Origin: Phycisphaeraceae bacterium
GTDB taxonomy: Bacteria > Planctomycetota > Phycisphaerae > Phycisphaerales > UBA1924
Assembly: GCA_019636625.1 (NCBI GenBank)
Contig: JAHBXE010000003.1
Span: forward strand, 62,001 to 126,000
Length of the DNA stretch: 64,000 bases
Direction: 5' to 3'
The notes under the pieces are model-generated. The model was not told the origin of the DNA. It searched no databases and worked only from the letters and a program-made list of their open reading frames with translations. Shown here in pieces: positions 41,729 to 50,688 of the stretch; position 1 is the stretch's first letter, and each line of letters starts with the position of its first letter. The position numbers and the translations under genes were made by a program.

Positions 41729-43069
41729 ATGCCGCGTAACCCCGGCGCCCTCCTCGCCACGCTCCTGTGCCTGCTGCTCTCCGCCTGCGGCCCGCGCGAG
41801 GAACCCATCACCGTCGATCTGTCCGCCCGTCGCCAGACCATCCAGGGGCTGGGCGTCACCGCGACCGGCACCTGGATCCCCGAGGTCGTCGCCCTGTACG
41901 GGCAGGATCCCTTCGCTCGCGCCATCCGCGAAGACCTCGGCGCCTCCATCATTCGGCTCGCCCTCCCTCCCGAGATCCAGCCCGTCGAGCACCTCGACCC
42001 ATCCACGCTCGCCCTCGACTCGTTCGACTTCACAACGTTCGAACCACCCGCCGCGTTCATCCGATCGATCCACGCGAGCGACCCATCCCTCAAGGTCATC
42101 CTCTCCGTCTGGAGCCCCCCGGCGTGGATGAAGACCAACGCCTCCACGAAGAACGGCGGCCGCCTCCGCCCCGACCGGCGCGAGCACTTCGCCCGATTCT
42201 GCGCCGCCGCCTGCCTTGGATTCGAGCGAGACTACGGCGTCCCCGTCTTCGCGCTCTCCATTCAGAACGAGCCCTTCTTCTCGGAAACCTACGACTCCTG
42301 CCTCTACTCCCCCGAAGAAATGCGCGACACCATCCGCGCCGTCGCCGACGCGTTCGCGAAGTTCCGCGTGCCGACACGCCTGATGGCCCCGGAAGACCAC
42401 GCGGACATCCCGCGATGGTTCACGTATATCGACGCCCTCGCCCCGACCGACGCCCAACGCCTCTTCGCCCTCAACGTGCACAACGAGCCCTCCCCCGCTC
42501 GCGCCTGGCCCCGATTCCACGCCGCGGCGAGAAAGGCCGGCCTCCCGCTCTGGATGACAGAAACCTCCGGCGAAGACCCAACCTGGCTGGGCACACCGCA
42601 CAAGCCCGGCGCCCTCGACCTCGCCCGCAAGATCCACGACGCCCTCGTCCACGGACAGTGCGAGGCCTGGGTCTACTGGGCCATCACCGACCCCGCCCCG
42701 TCCGAGTTCGCGCTCATGGCCCTGGACACGCCTACGCCCAAGTACCACGCCGCGCGGCACTACTTCCGGTTCATCCGCCCCGGCGCCGTTCGGATCGATA
42801 TCCCGCCCGGGCGCCCCTCCATCCTCGTCAGCGCTTTCCACCACGAGGCCAACCGCACGCTCACCATCGTCGCCCTCAACACCGGCGCGGCGGACGAACC
42901 CGTGACCGTCACGCTCACCAACGCCCCCGGCTTCCACGAGTTCGAAACGACCCGCTCATCCGAGACACAGCAAGACGCCCGACTCGGCACCGTTCACGCC
43001 GCGTCGGGATCACTGCGCATCACGCTCCCGGCCAGGAGCGTGACGACTCTCTTTGGTCATGGGAAGTGA
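41729..43069 (+). CDS. Glycoside hydrolase family 30-type (glucosylceramidase-like) lipoprotein
   Basis: From the ATG at 41729 the product is 446 residues, with a lipobox (LLCLLLSACGP). The TIM barrel carries DLSARRQTIQGLGVTATGTW near the start, the acid/base Glu in FALSIQNEPFFSE, and the nucleophile Glu in PLWMTETSGED, matching GH30. A small beta-sandwich ends the protein, as usual for this family. It would cleave beta-linked glucose or xylose or a related glycolipid or polysaccharide outside the cell. The frame stays open upstream but the ATG is at the right place for the signal peptide. It lies 11 nt after the binding-protein gene. Confidence 0.85.
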   Translation: MPRNPGALLATLLCLLLSACGPREEPITVDLSARRQTIQGLGVTATGTWIPEVVALYGQDPFARAIREDLGASIIRLALPPEIQPVEHLDPSTLALDSFDFTTFEPPAAFIRSIHASDPSLKVILSVWSPPAWMKTNASTKNGGRLRPDRREHFARFCAAACLGFERDYGVPVFALSIQNEPFFSETYDSCLYSPEEMRDTIRAVADAFAKFRVPTRLMAPEDHADIPRWFTYIDALAPTDAQRLFALNVHNEPSPARAWPRFHAAARKAGLPLWMTETSGEDPTWLGTPHKPGALDLARKIHDALVHGQCEAWVYWAITDPAPSEFALMALDTPTPKYHAARHYFRFIRPGAVRIDIPPGRPSILVSAFHHEANRTLTIVALNTGAADEPVTVTLTNAPGFHEFETTRSSETQQDARLGTVHAASGSLRITLPARSVTTLFGHGK

Positions 43070-43099
43070 GATGAGCGGGGGCGCCAACGCAAGCCCTCT

Positions 43100-44092
43100 T
43101 CACCTCTTCGGCTCTTCCTTCTTCGGCAACAGTCCCTTGAGTTTGTCCGTCGCCTTGTCGATCTGCTTGGTGACCTCTTCCTTCACCTTGTCCCCCGCCG
43201 GGCCGAGGTCCTTGGTGGCCTCCTCGACCGTTTTCTTCACGCCCGCCCCCGCGTCGGACACCGCCGCGCCGAACGAAGCGCCGAGTTCCTGCACGCTCCC
43301 GCTCTCGGTCACCATCTTGAGGTTGATCCCCTTGAGCCCACCCAGCGAACTCAGGCGGTTCTTGAGTTCGCCCAGCAGTTGATCCGGCAGGACGCCGCCC
43401 TTCTCCGCCGCCGCGGCCATGATCGTCTGCACGATGATCCCCGCCAGTTCCTCGATCGTCACGCCGCTCCCACCAACGCCCTCGCCCGTGTTGCCGACGT
43501 TGCTCAGGCGGATTTCCGGCACCGGTACGGTCACCTTGGCCAGCTCCGCCAGGCCCGGGGTGCTCGGGTCCACCATGTCCGCGTGGATCGTGATGTTCCT
43601 GAGGGTCAACTCCTTGACGACCAGTTTCTTCTCCGACCCGGACTTCTTCGGCTCCGCCGGCTTGCTCGGTTCTTTCGCGCCCCCGCCGAGCTTCTGCAGA
43701 TGGTCCAGGATCACGTCGTAGTTCGACTTCCCGGCGCGCCGTTCCAGCCGCACCGTCAGGCCATCCATCGTGAACTCCGGCACTTCGATGACGTCCTTTG
43801 TCAGCGAGACCAGCGACACGGCAACCCGCGCATCGCCGAGTTGAACAAAGTGCTGACTGGGGAAGCCCTGCGGGTTGGACACATCAAGGCCGTTCAACCC
43901 GAACTTCCCGGAGAACAGCCCGATGCTGGCGCTCTTGAGTTTCGTGTCCACGCCAAGGGCCGTCTTGCCCCCGACCTCGATGCCCTCCTTCGCCACCGCG
44001 TTGATCGTCAGCGTCAGGATCACCCCCGCCGCGACCACCAGCAGCACGACCGCCAGGAACCCGAAGAGAACGAGGCGCTTGATGAACTTCAT
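43100..44092 (-). CDS. AsmA-like inner-membrane-anchored protein
   Basis: From the ATG at 44092 the product is 330 residues. It has one N-terminal membrane helix (LVLFGFLAVVLLVVAAGVIL). It then has the AsmA-type pattern VDTKLKSASIGLFSGKFGLNG and LDVSNPQGF (beta-strand repeat beginning). A Lys/Pro-rich linker (EPSKPAEPKKSGSEKK) separates it from a second beta-strand segment, VKELTLRNITIHADM. The C-terminus is a Lys/Glu-rich helix. AsmA proteins are implicated in envelope lipid transport or assembly. It faces the octamer array at 44108. The role is inferred from family only. Confidence 0.72.
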   Translation of the reverse strand: MKFIKRLVLFGFLAVVLLVVAAGVILTLTINAVAKEGIEVGGKTALGVDTKLKSASIGLFSGKFGLNGLDVSNPQGFPSQHFVQLGDARVAVSLVSLTKDVIEVPEFTMDGLTVRLERRAGKSNYDVILDHLQKLGGGAKEPSKPAEPKKSGSEKKLVVKELTLRNITIHADMVDPSTPGLAELAKVTVPVPEIRLSNVGNTGEGVGGSGVTIEELAGIIVQTIMAAAAEKGGVLPDQLLGELKNRLSSLGGLKGINLKMVTESGSVQELGASFGAAVSDAGAGVKKTVEEATKDLGPAGDKVKEEVTKQIDKATDKLKGLLPKKEEPKR

Positions 44093-44107
44093 GGACAACT
44101 GTAGGAA

Positions 44108-44256
44108 GCAGTGACGCAGTAACGCAGTAACGCAGTGACGCAGTGAAGACTTGTCTAATCAGCGAAGTGGTGGCCGGAAGACCAAGGTCCGGGCCCCCAA
44201 CTCACTCCGTCACTCTGTCACTGTGTCGCTGTGTCGCTGCGTCACTGTGTCACTGC
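44108..44256. repeat. Inverted octamer array (period 8) between AsmA-like and permease genes
   Basis: Left: five units of GCAGTGAC (44108-44147, variants GCAGTAAC and GCAGTGAA). Right: seven units of GTCACTGT (44201-44256, variants GTCGCTGT, GTCGCTGC, CTCACTCC). The right unit is the reverse complement of ACAGTGAC, one base different from the left unit. A 53-nt unique centre separates them. The right array ends just before the permease stop codon (44259-44261). The whole 166-nt gap is used by it. Confidence 0.85.
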
Positions 44257-44258
44257 TC

Positions 44259-45974
44259 TCACACCCTGAAGATCGACCCCAGCTTCTTCCCCAGCATCGC
44301 CGACGCCCCCACCAGCGTCACGGTCAGCAGCGCCATCCCCCACACGCCCATCGCGCTGGCGATGTACGGCCCATCCCCCAGCCGGTCCATGAACCCGAAG
44401 ATCGCCCGCGTGATGGGGAAGTTCTTCTGCTGCTGCGCGAGGATCAGCGAATCGCTCACCTCCAGCATCGAGAAGCTGAACACGAGCAGTGCCCCTGCGA
44501 TCAGGTTCGCCAGGATCAGCGGCACGATGACCCGCCGCACCGCCGTGAACCGCGAAGCGCCGAGGTTCACCGCCGCTTCCTCCAGTTCGCCCGATGTCTG
44601 CTCCAGCCCCGCCACCGTGCTCCGCACGATGTACGGCAAACGCCGGATCGCGTACGCCACGATCAGGAACGGGATCGGGTTCGGGTCCGCCCCCAGCACG
44701 CTCGCAAAGCCGCCCAGCGGACCATCCTTGCCAAACGGCCACCGCAGGCTCATCGCCACGTACCCGAACGCCATCACCAACCCCGGCACCGCCAGCGGCA
44801 GCATGCACAGCGCATCGAGCAAACCCCGACCGCGAACCTTGGTCCGCACGATCATGTACGCCACCAGGATCCCCAGCCCCAGATCCACCACCACCGCCGC
44901 CGATGCGAACTTCAGACTGTTCACGATCGACCGGAACGAGTCCGGCTCGCCCAGCGCCGTCCCGTAGTGCGACAGCGTCAGCGACTCCGGCAGCACCGTC
45001 CCGTACCACCGCCCCGGCACCGTCACCGACGTCAGCACCACCCCAAGGTGCGGCAGGATCGCCAGCGTCGTCACCAGCCCGAACGCCCCGGCCGCGGCCC
45101 AGCCCGCGACACCACTCAGCGGCTTCTCGCCCCCCGCGCGCGACGCCTTCGAGTACATCGCGTACGCCTTGCCGCCAAAGACCATCTTCCCCAGCACGTA
45201 CATCCCCACCGCCGTCGCCAGCAGGACCAGCGTGAGCGCGTAGGGCTGCGCCGAGTTCTCCACCTCGCGCAGACCGAAGAAAATCTGCACCGGCGTCACC
45301 CGGTAGTAGTCAAACATCAACGGAGTCCCCAGCTCCGTGAACGACCAGATGAACACGATCGTCGCCCCGGCGAACAGTCCGGGCCGGATCAGCGGCAGCG
45401 TCACCCGGAACAGCCGCCGCCACGCCCCCGCCCCAAGGTTCTCCGCCGCTTCATCCAGCGCCGGGTCGAGGTTCGCCAGCGAGGCCGAAGCGTTCAGGTA
45501 AATGATCGGATAGAGCGACAGCGCCTGCACCACCACCACGCCGAAGAACTTCGCGTTCCCCAGGATGTCCCACTCCGTCCCCAGCAGCGCGTTGAGCGCC
45601 CCTTCGCGCCCGAGGATCGACCTCGCCCCGATCGCCCCCACAAATGGCGGCAGGATCAGCGGCACCAGGATCACCGCGTTCCACAGCCCCTTGAGCGGGT
45701 ACCGGTACTTCGCCGCCAGCAGCGCCAGCGGGAACGCGATCGCAATCGCCAGCGTCGTCGTTGTCGCCGCGATCTTCAGCGAGTTGAGCAGCCCCCCCAC
45801 CAGCACCGGGTCCTGAAAGACCATCCCCAGGTGCCGCAGCGTAAACCCCCGCCCCGTCGCCGGGTCATCCGCGAACCCGCCGCGGATCGTCAACGCGATC
45901 GGGTAGACAAGGAACACCGCGAGAATCGCGATGAGGCTCCAGAGGATGATGGCGTGCCAGGTCCTGCCGCGCAT
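44259..45974 (-). CDS. Fe(III)-type ABC transporter permease (FbpB-like, two fused permease halves)
   Basis: This 571-residue protein has about twelve membrane helices in two halves. Each half carries the EAA loop: LDEAAENLGAGAWRRLFRVTLP in the first, LEEAAVNLGASRFTAVRRVIVP in the second. This duplicated layout is that of FbpB/ThiP/SfuB-like permeases for iron or thiamin. It starts at ATG 45974; the open frame upstream is mostly octamer-array sequence. It is probably the partner of the binding protein at 40671. No ATP-binding subunit is visible in this window. Confidence 0.9.
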   Translation of the reverse strand: MRGRTWHAIILWSLIAILAVFLVYPIALTIRGGFADDPATGRGFTLRHLGMVFQDPVLVGGLLNSLKIAATTTTLAIAIAFPLALLAAKYRYPLKGLWNAVILVPLILPPFVGAIGARSILGREGALNALLGTEWDILGNAKFFGVVVVQALSLYPIIYLNASASLANLDPALDEAAENLGAGAWRRLFRVTLPLIRPGLFAGATIVFIWSFTELGTPLMFDYYRVTPVQIFFGLREVENSAQPYALTLVLLATAVGMYVLGKMVFGGKAYAMYSKASRAGGEKPLSGVAGWAAAGAFGLVTTLAILPHLGVVLTSVTVPGRWYGTVLPESLTLSHYGTALGEPDSFRSIVNSLKFASAAVVVDLGLGILVAYMIVRTKVRGRGLLDALCMLPLAVPGLVMAFGYVAMSLRWPFGKDGPLGGFASVLGADPNPIPFLIVAYAIRRLPYIVRSTVAGLEQTSGELEEAAVNLGASRFTAVRRVIVPLILANLIAGALLVFSFSMLEVSDSLILAQQQKNFPITRAIFGFMDRLGDGPYIASAMGVWGMALLTVTLVGASAMLGKKLGSIFRV

Positions 45975-46007
45975 GGGCGGGAGTGTACCGGCGGATTCCC
46001 CGACGCG

Positions 46008-46179
46008 GCCACAGGGGCGGATGCCCACAGAGCCACATTCACACATGTCCACATCACCAAAAGATTGGTTCGCACCGCCAGCACGTGGCGATGTGCTCCT
46101 GTGGCCCTGTGCTCATGTGGCCCTGTGCTCATGTGGCCCTGTGCTCATGCGGCCAAGTGCCCATGTGCCCACATGGCTC
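46008..46179. repeat. Inverted octamer array (period 8) upstream of the permease gene
   Basis: Right arm, 46084-46179: twelve units in exact 8-bp register, alternating TGTGGCCC and TGTGCTCA three times, with degenerate units at the ends. Left arm, 46008-46055: six looser units of the complementary type (GCCACAGG, CCCACAGA, GCCACATT). The centre is an A+T-richer ~28 nt. It lies between the permease start and the comEC stop. Confidence 0.8.
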
Positions 46180-46206
46180 TTTGCGCATCCGCCCCCTGGA
46201 CCTGCT

Positions 46207-48771
46207 TCACCGCCTCACCGCCCCGCTCCTCACCCCGCCATCCCGCAACACCTCCACCCATGCCGCGCCGTCTTCCGCCGTGCAATAGAACGCCGCCTGA
46301 TCCCGCACCGGGCCCCACTCCGCCACTCCCGCCCGGCCCGGGCCTGTCGACTGGAGCACCACCCGCGGCCCGAGCCCCATCACGAACCGCACCGCCTCCT
46401 CCCGCACACTGCCATGGTGCGGCGCCTCGACCACCTTCGCCCGCAGCCACGGATGCTCCGTCCCAATCGTCGCGATCGCGCCCCCCTGAATGTCCCCGGT
46501 CAGCAGCACCAGCGCCTCATGCCCCGTCGCGCTCCGCCCCGCGCTGTCCTGCGACACCACTCGCGCCACCAGCGACGCATCGTTGTCCGTGCCCCACGCC
46601 GTCCCCCGCGCCGGCGAAAGAAACTCCAGCCGCACCTCGCCCAGGTCGATCCAGTCACCCGCCGTGACCACCGCCACCTCCACGCCGCGCCGACGCAGCT
46701 CGCCCAGCAGAAACGCCTCCGCGCTGGCCGGCCTCTCCTCCGCCCGCCGCGCCACCGCCTCCCCCGTGATCACGCGGCGCACGCCCAGCGGACCCGCCGC
46801 ATCCAGCACGCCGTTGAAGTGATCCAGATTTGGGTGTGTCACCAGCACCACCGGCACGGCCCCGGACCCCAGCGCCCGCGCCGCCCGCGGCACCAGCCGC
46901 TCCCCCACGCCCGGCGTCAGCGACCCGCAATCCCACAGCATCGCCTCCCGCCCGCTGCGGATCAGATGGCACGTCCCATCCCCCACCGCCAGCGTGTCCA
47001 CCCGCACCAGCACATCACGCGCCAGCGCCCCGGACCACCGGAACTCCCCGATCGTCCACCCCGCCACCACCGCCAGCATCGCCCACCCCGCCCCGTCGCG
47101 CCACCGCCCACGCACAAACCAGTACACCGCCACCCCCGTCGCCGCCAGCGCCAACCCCAGCGAGATCCGCGGCACATCGACCGAAGTCCCCGGCACCGAG
47201 TCCATCCACCGCACCGCCCACGCCAGCCACTCCGCCATGGCTCCGAGCGCCTGCGACGCCACCCCCGCCAGCGGCGGCGCCACCACGCCCAGCAACAGCA
47301 CGATGTACCCCGCGATCAGCACGCCCGTGATCGGCGGCACCATCAGGATGCTGCTGAGCACCGCCGCGGGCGACACCAGCCCCGTGTGGTACGCGACCAC
47401 CGGCGTTGCCACGATCCCGCACAGAAGGCTCGTGCTCACCAGCCTTGTGAACGAACCCCGCACCCACGACCCCACCCCCTCCGGCCCGCGCACCACGCCC
47501 CGCAGCCGGACCCCGAAGAGCCGACCGTGGGTGAACTCCCCCAGCCACACGAGCAGGGCCACCAACCCGAAACTGAGTTGGAACCCGATCGACCACGCCT
47601 CCATCGGCCGGTACAGCAGGATCACCACCGCGATCCACGACAACACCGCCAGCCGGTCGTGCCTCCGCCCGAGCCCGTCCGCCGCGATCAGCCCCAGCAC
47701 CATCAGCCCCGACCGCCACACCGGCGCGTTGAACGGGAGTATCGCCAAGTACGCCAGGATCAGCGATGACGCGATCGCCGCCTCCCACCGCCCCAGGTCC
47801 CCGCCCAGCCGCAACACCACCAGCACCACGCCGCACATCACCGCCAGGTGAAATCCGGAAATCGTGAGCACATGCGTCAGGCCAAGACGGTTGAACGACG
47901 ACCGAACCTCCCGCAGCGCCCTGTCTTCTTCCCCCAGGATCAACGCCCCCAGCAGCGCCCGGCCTTCGCTCGACGCTCTTCCGTGCCCCGTACCGCCGGC
48001 ATCTGCCTTCACGGGCGACGGCGTTCCCCCCAGCAGAATCTCATGCGCCCGCTCGCTCATCGAGGCGCGAAAGGCCAACCACGCCGACTCGGCTCGGCCC
48101 AGCACCGTCCCCTCGCCCAAGGCCGGCCCGATCAAGTCCATCCGCGGCAGCCGCACCGTCCCGATCCGCCCCTCCTGCGCCGCCCACAACCGACCATCCC
48201 GCTCCCCCGGGTTCCTCTTCCCCTCCACCGCCTCCAGCCTCCCCATCACGCGGACACGCTCCCCCGCACGCGGCCGCGCATCGCTCTCCTTCACCCCCGC
48301 CACCACCACGCCCACCTTTCCCGAGGCCCGCTTCACCTCCTCGCCTTCCACCGCGCCCGTCAAGCGAAGGTCAAATCTCAACCGCGACCCATCGGACCCA
48401 AACGGCGCCATCACGCTCCGCTCGCGCCGCTCGATCCGCGGTGTGTCCAGCACCACGCCCTCCACCTGCACCAACTCCGACCTTCCCGCAAACCACGGCG
48501 CCGGCGCCTCCATCACCCGGAGCATGAAGTACCCGTATCCAAACAGCACGCACGCCGCGCCCATCACCCCGCGGCACGCCCACCCCTTCACCACCCCGCC
48601 CAGCACAGCCGCGACCCCCGCGAGCCCGAACGCCGCACCCGACGGCAACGCGGGGATCTCCCGCGCGATCACGAACCCCGCGGCCAGCAGCGCCAACGCG
48701 ATCATCGCCCGCGGCACCGGCCGCGCCGCCCGTGTCGGATCCGCCACACCACGAGTCAACAGCACCGCCAC
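46207..48771 (-). CDS. comEC: ComEC/Rec2-family DNA-uptake channel
   Basis: This 854-residue protein has the ComEC order: N-terminal helices and the DUF4131-type OB domain (VEGVVLDTPRIERRE near residue 103). The polytopic Competence domain follows, with FNRLGLTHVLTISGFHLAVM as its signature. A C-terminal metallo-beta-lactamase-like domain follows (LAVGDGTCHLIRSGREAMLWDCG and VLVTHPNLDHFNGVLDA; EAPHHGSVRE near the end). It forms the inner-membrane channel for single-stranded DNA in natural transformation. The two GTG codons at the start leave a possible downstream start (48765), 6 nt from a TAGTCT box. No other com genes are adjacent. Confidence 0.9.
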   Translation of the reverse strand: MAVLLTRGVADPTRAARPVPRAMIALALLAAGFVIAREIPALPSGAAFGLAGVAAVLGGVVKGWACRGVMGAACVLFGYGYFMLRVMEAPAPWFAGRSELVQVEGVVLDTPRIERRERSVMAPFGSDGSRLRFDLRLTGAVEGEEVKRASGKVGVVVAGVKESDARPRAGERVRVMGRLEAVEGKRNPGERDGRLWAAQEGRIGTVRLPRMDLIGPALGEGTVLGRAESAWLAFRASMSERAHEILLGGTPSPVKADAGGTGHGRASSEGRALLGALILGEEDRALREVRSSFNRLGLTHVLTISGFHLAVMCGVVLVVLRLGGDLGRWEAAIASSLILAYLAILPFNAPVWRSGLMVLGLIAADGLGRRHDRLAVLSWIAVVILLYRPMEAWSIGFQLSFGLVALLVWLGEFTHGRLFGVRLRGVVRGPEGVGSWVRGSFTRLVSTSLLCGIVATPVVAYHTGLVSPAAVLSSILMVPPITGVLIAGYIVLLLGVVAPPLAGVASQALGAMAEWLAWAVRWMDSVPGTSVDVPRISLGLALAATGVAVYWFVRGRWRDGAGWAMLAVVAGWTIGEFRWSGALARDVLVRVDTLAVGDGTCHLIRSGREAMLWDCGSLTPGVGERLVPRAARALGSGAVPVVLVTHPNLDHFNGVLDAAGPLGVRRVITGEAVARRAEERPASAEAFLLGELRRRGVEVAVVTAGDWIDLGEVRLEFLSPARGTAWGTDNDASLVARVVSQDSAGRSATGHEALVLLTGDIQGGAIATIGTEHPWLRAKVVEAPHHGSVREEAVRFVMGLGPRVVLQSTGPGRAGVAEWGPVRDQAAFYCTAEDGAAWVEVLRDGGVRSGAVRR

Positions 48772-48941
48772 AGACTACCGCACCGCGCGCCGCTCTTCAC
48801 CCGGCAGCTTGCTCAAGCCACCCCGAACCCAGAAAGACGATTGTGAAGGAGCGGAAGCACACAGCCCGGGCGCGGCCCGAACCACGCCTGAGTCCTTCAG
48901 TTCGAAGTCACCCGTTGAACCTGGGCCGCCCCGATCCCCGC

Positions 48942-50042
48942 TCAGCTCCCGCCGTACGAGAACAGATCGTCAAACGCCGCGAGCACGTCGATGTTCGTCG
49001 GCTTGCCGTTCTTGTCCACCCACTGGTTGGTCGGCCCGATCGGCTGCGTGATGTTCGGCGCAAAGTTCGTCCCGTAGGTCACGATGCCGCCCGTGAACTG
49101 CTTCGCGCCCTTGTCACGCCGGCCCAGGTAGTACCCGTCGATGCCCGCGGACTGAACCGTGAACGGCGCCCGCCCGGAGAGCGGAACCGTCGGCACCGCG
49201 TTCAGGTTCGCTGGATCACGCCACGGCGCGTTGGGATTCCCCAGCACGCCCGCCATCGACGTCGCCGTGTTCGCGTTCGGCTGGCTCAGCAGGCTCCCCG
49301 CGTTCGCGTCCGTCTGGTTCACCGACCGCTTGCTCGTCGCCGTCGCCGTGAGGAAACAGGCGTTCTGCGCCCAGTAATACTTCGCCCCGTTCGCGCCCGT
49401 CCCGGAGTTCAGCCGTGCGAACTCGTAGTTCGAGCTCCCCGTCCGCGGCTTGGTGATGTACGTGTCATCCTGAACCCACATCAGCAGCGGCGTCCCCCAC
49501 GCGTCCACCACATCCGGCAACTGCGCCGGGTCCCCCTCTACGCTCGCGTGCGGCGCCTCCGCCATCTGCCCCAGGCCCGCCACCTGCGCCACCCAGTACT
49601 TCTTGTCCGGCGTGAAGTACTGCCTCCCGCCCGCCCCCGGCACGCCGATCAGCGACGGGTCCACCTCGATCGTCGCGTTCGAACTCGGCCCGACCTGGAT
49701 GTTCGCCGAAGCGCTGCTGTTCCTCTGCCACCCCATCAGGCCCAGCATCACGTTCTCCGCCATCGACATCCCGCGCGTCACGTTGTCGCTCAGGCCCATC
49801 TGCCGCGCCGTGAACGGTCCCGGCATCTGCCCCGAGTTGTCGTTCGAGAACGTGGACACCGCGTTGCCGATGTCCTTCATCAGGCTCTGCGTCGCCGCCG
49901 CCCGTGCCGCGTTCCTGCTCCCGCCCAGCGCCGGAACGATCAACGCGATCACGATCGCGATGATCGCCATCACCACCAGCAACTCCGCCAGCGTAAACGC
50001 GCGGCGACCACTCTTGGGGGACTTGTTCGATTCGGGCTTCAT
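48942..50042 (-). CDS. Prepilin-like protein with type IV pilin N-terminal methylation motif
   Basis: From the ATG at 50042, with AGGAG 8 nt upstream, the product is 366 residues. Its N-terminus ends in SGRRAFTLAELLVVMAIIAI, the type III/IV prepilin cleavage site: cleavage after Ala, then N-methyl-Phe with Glu at position 5. A 20-residue hydrophobic helix follows, then a long variable exported domain rich in Asn, Ser and Gly. Such proteins are numerous in planctomycetes. It may form a pseudopilus or a surface structure. The main body has no recognisable domain. It is divergent from the DCC gene. Confidence 0.82.
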   Translation of the reverse strand: MKPESNKSPKSGRRAFTLAELLVVMAIIAIVIALIVPALGGSRNAARAAATQSLMKDIGNAVSTFSNDNSGQMPGPFTARQMGLSDNVTRGMSMAENVMLGLMGWQRNSSASANIQVGPSSNATIEVDPSLIGVPGAGGRQYFTPDKKYWVAQVAGLGQMAEAPHASVEGDPAQLPDVVDAWGTPLLMWVQDDTYITKPRTGSSNYEFARLNSGTGANGAKYYWAQNACFLTATATSKRSVNQTDANAGSLLSQPNANTATSMAGVLGNPNAPWRDPANLNAVPTVPLSGRAPFTVQSAGIDGYYLGRRDKGAKQFTGGIVTYGTNFAPNITQPIGPTNQWVDKNGKPTNIDVLAAFDDLFSYGGS

Positions 50043-50211
50043 CGCAACGCTCCTGGGTCTTTCGACCGCGTCCATAGGGCGACCGTTCTGGGGTCCAATC
50101 GGCCCGGACTTCGGAGCGAGCACGGGCCAATGGCCCGATGCCCTCCTGCACGAGGCGCGACCCCGGCGCCTCAGCCTTCTGTTCGCTTCCACCCCGGCCC
50201 GGTTCCACCCG

Positions 50212-50622
50212 ATGCCGGAATGCCCCCCGCCACCCTCATTCTACACCGCTTCCGTACCCTCCCCCGTGCCTCCCCTCCCACGCGACACCTGCTACTTCGA
50301 CGGCCACTGCGGTTTCTGCCGCCGCTCCACCCGCCTCCTCCAACGCCTCGACTGGTTCCACCGCCTCGCCTTCGAGGACCTGACCACCTCCCCCTCCCTC
50401 CCCGTCCCCCTCGAATCCGCCCTGGAAGGCATGCCCATGCGCACCCGACACGGCTCCACCCTCATCGGCTTCCCCGCCGTCCGCCGCGCCCTTCGACAGA
50501 CCCCTCTCGGCTTCCTCCCCGCCCTCCTCCTCTACCTCCCCCTTCTCAGCCACCTCGCCGCGGCCGCCTACCGCCACATCGCCCGCAACCGTTCCCGATC
50601 CTGCTCCGTCACCCACCCCTGA
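50212..50622 (+). CDS. DCC-family thiol-disulfide oxidoreductase (DUF393)
   Basis: The product contains TCYFDGHCGFCRRSTRLLQ, the DxxCxxC motif of the DCC/DUF393 family (thioredoxin-like). PALLLYLPLLSHLAAAAYRHIA near the C-terminus is also usual. Reactive cysteines are likely redox-active, but the partner is unknown. From the ATG at 50212 the length is 136 residues; a GTG at 50266 would give 118 and brings the start closer to the family's usual N-terminus. The first 18 residues are Pro-rich and not conserved, so the later start is quite possible. Confidence 0.78.
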   Translation: MPECPPPPSFYTASVPSPVPPLPRDTCYFDGHCGFCRRSTRLLQRLDWFHRLAFEDLTTSPSLPVPLESALEGMPMRTRHGSTLIGFPAVRRALRQTPLGFLPALLLYLPLLSHLAAAAYRHIARNRSRSCSVTHP

Positions 50623-50688
50623 CACCCCCGCCCCCGACCACTTCCTTCTCCATTTGCCCAATCCTCCGGTTTCCCGGATACTCCTCCC

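Noticed and set aside
44143-44967. Plus-strand frames over the permease gene
   Set aside because: They are antisense to a clear two-half permease with EAA loops, and start in the octamer array.
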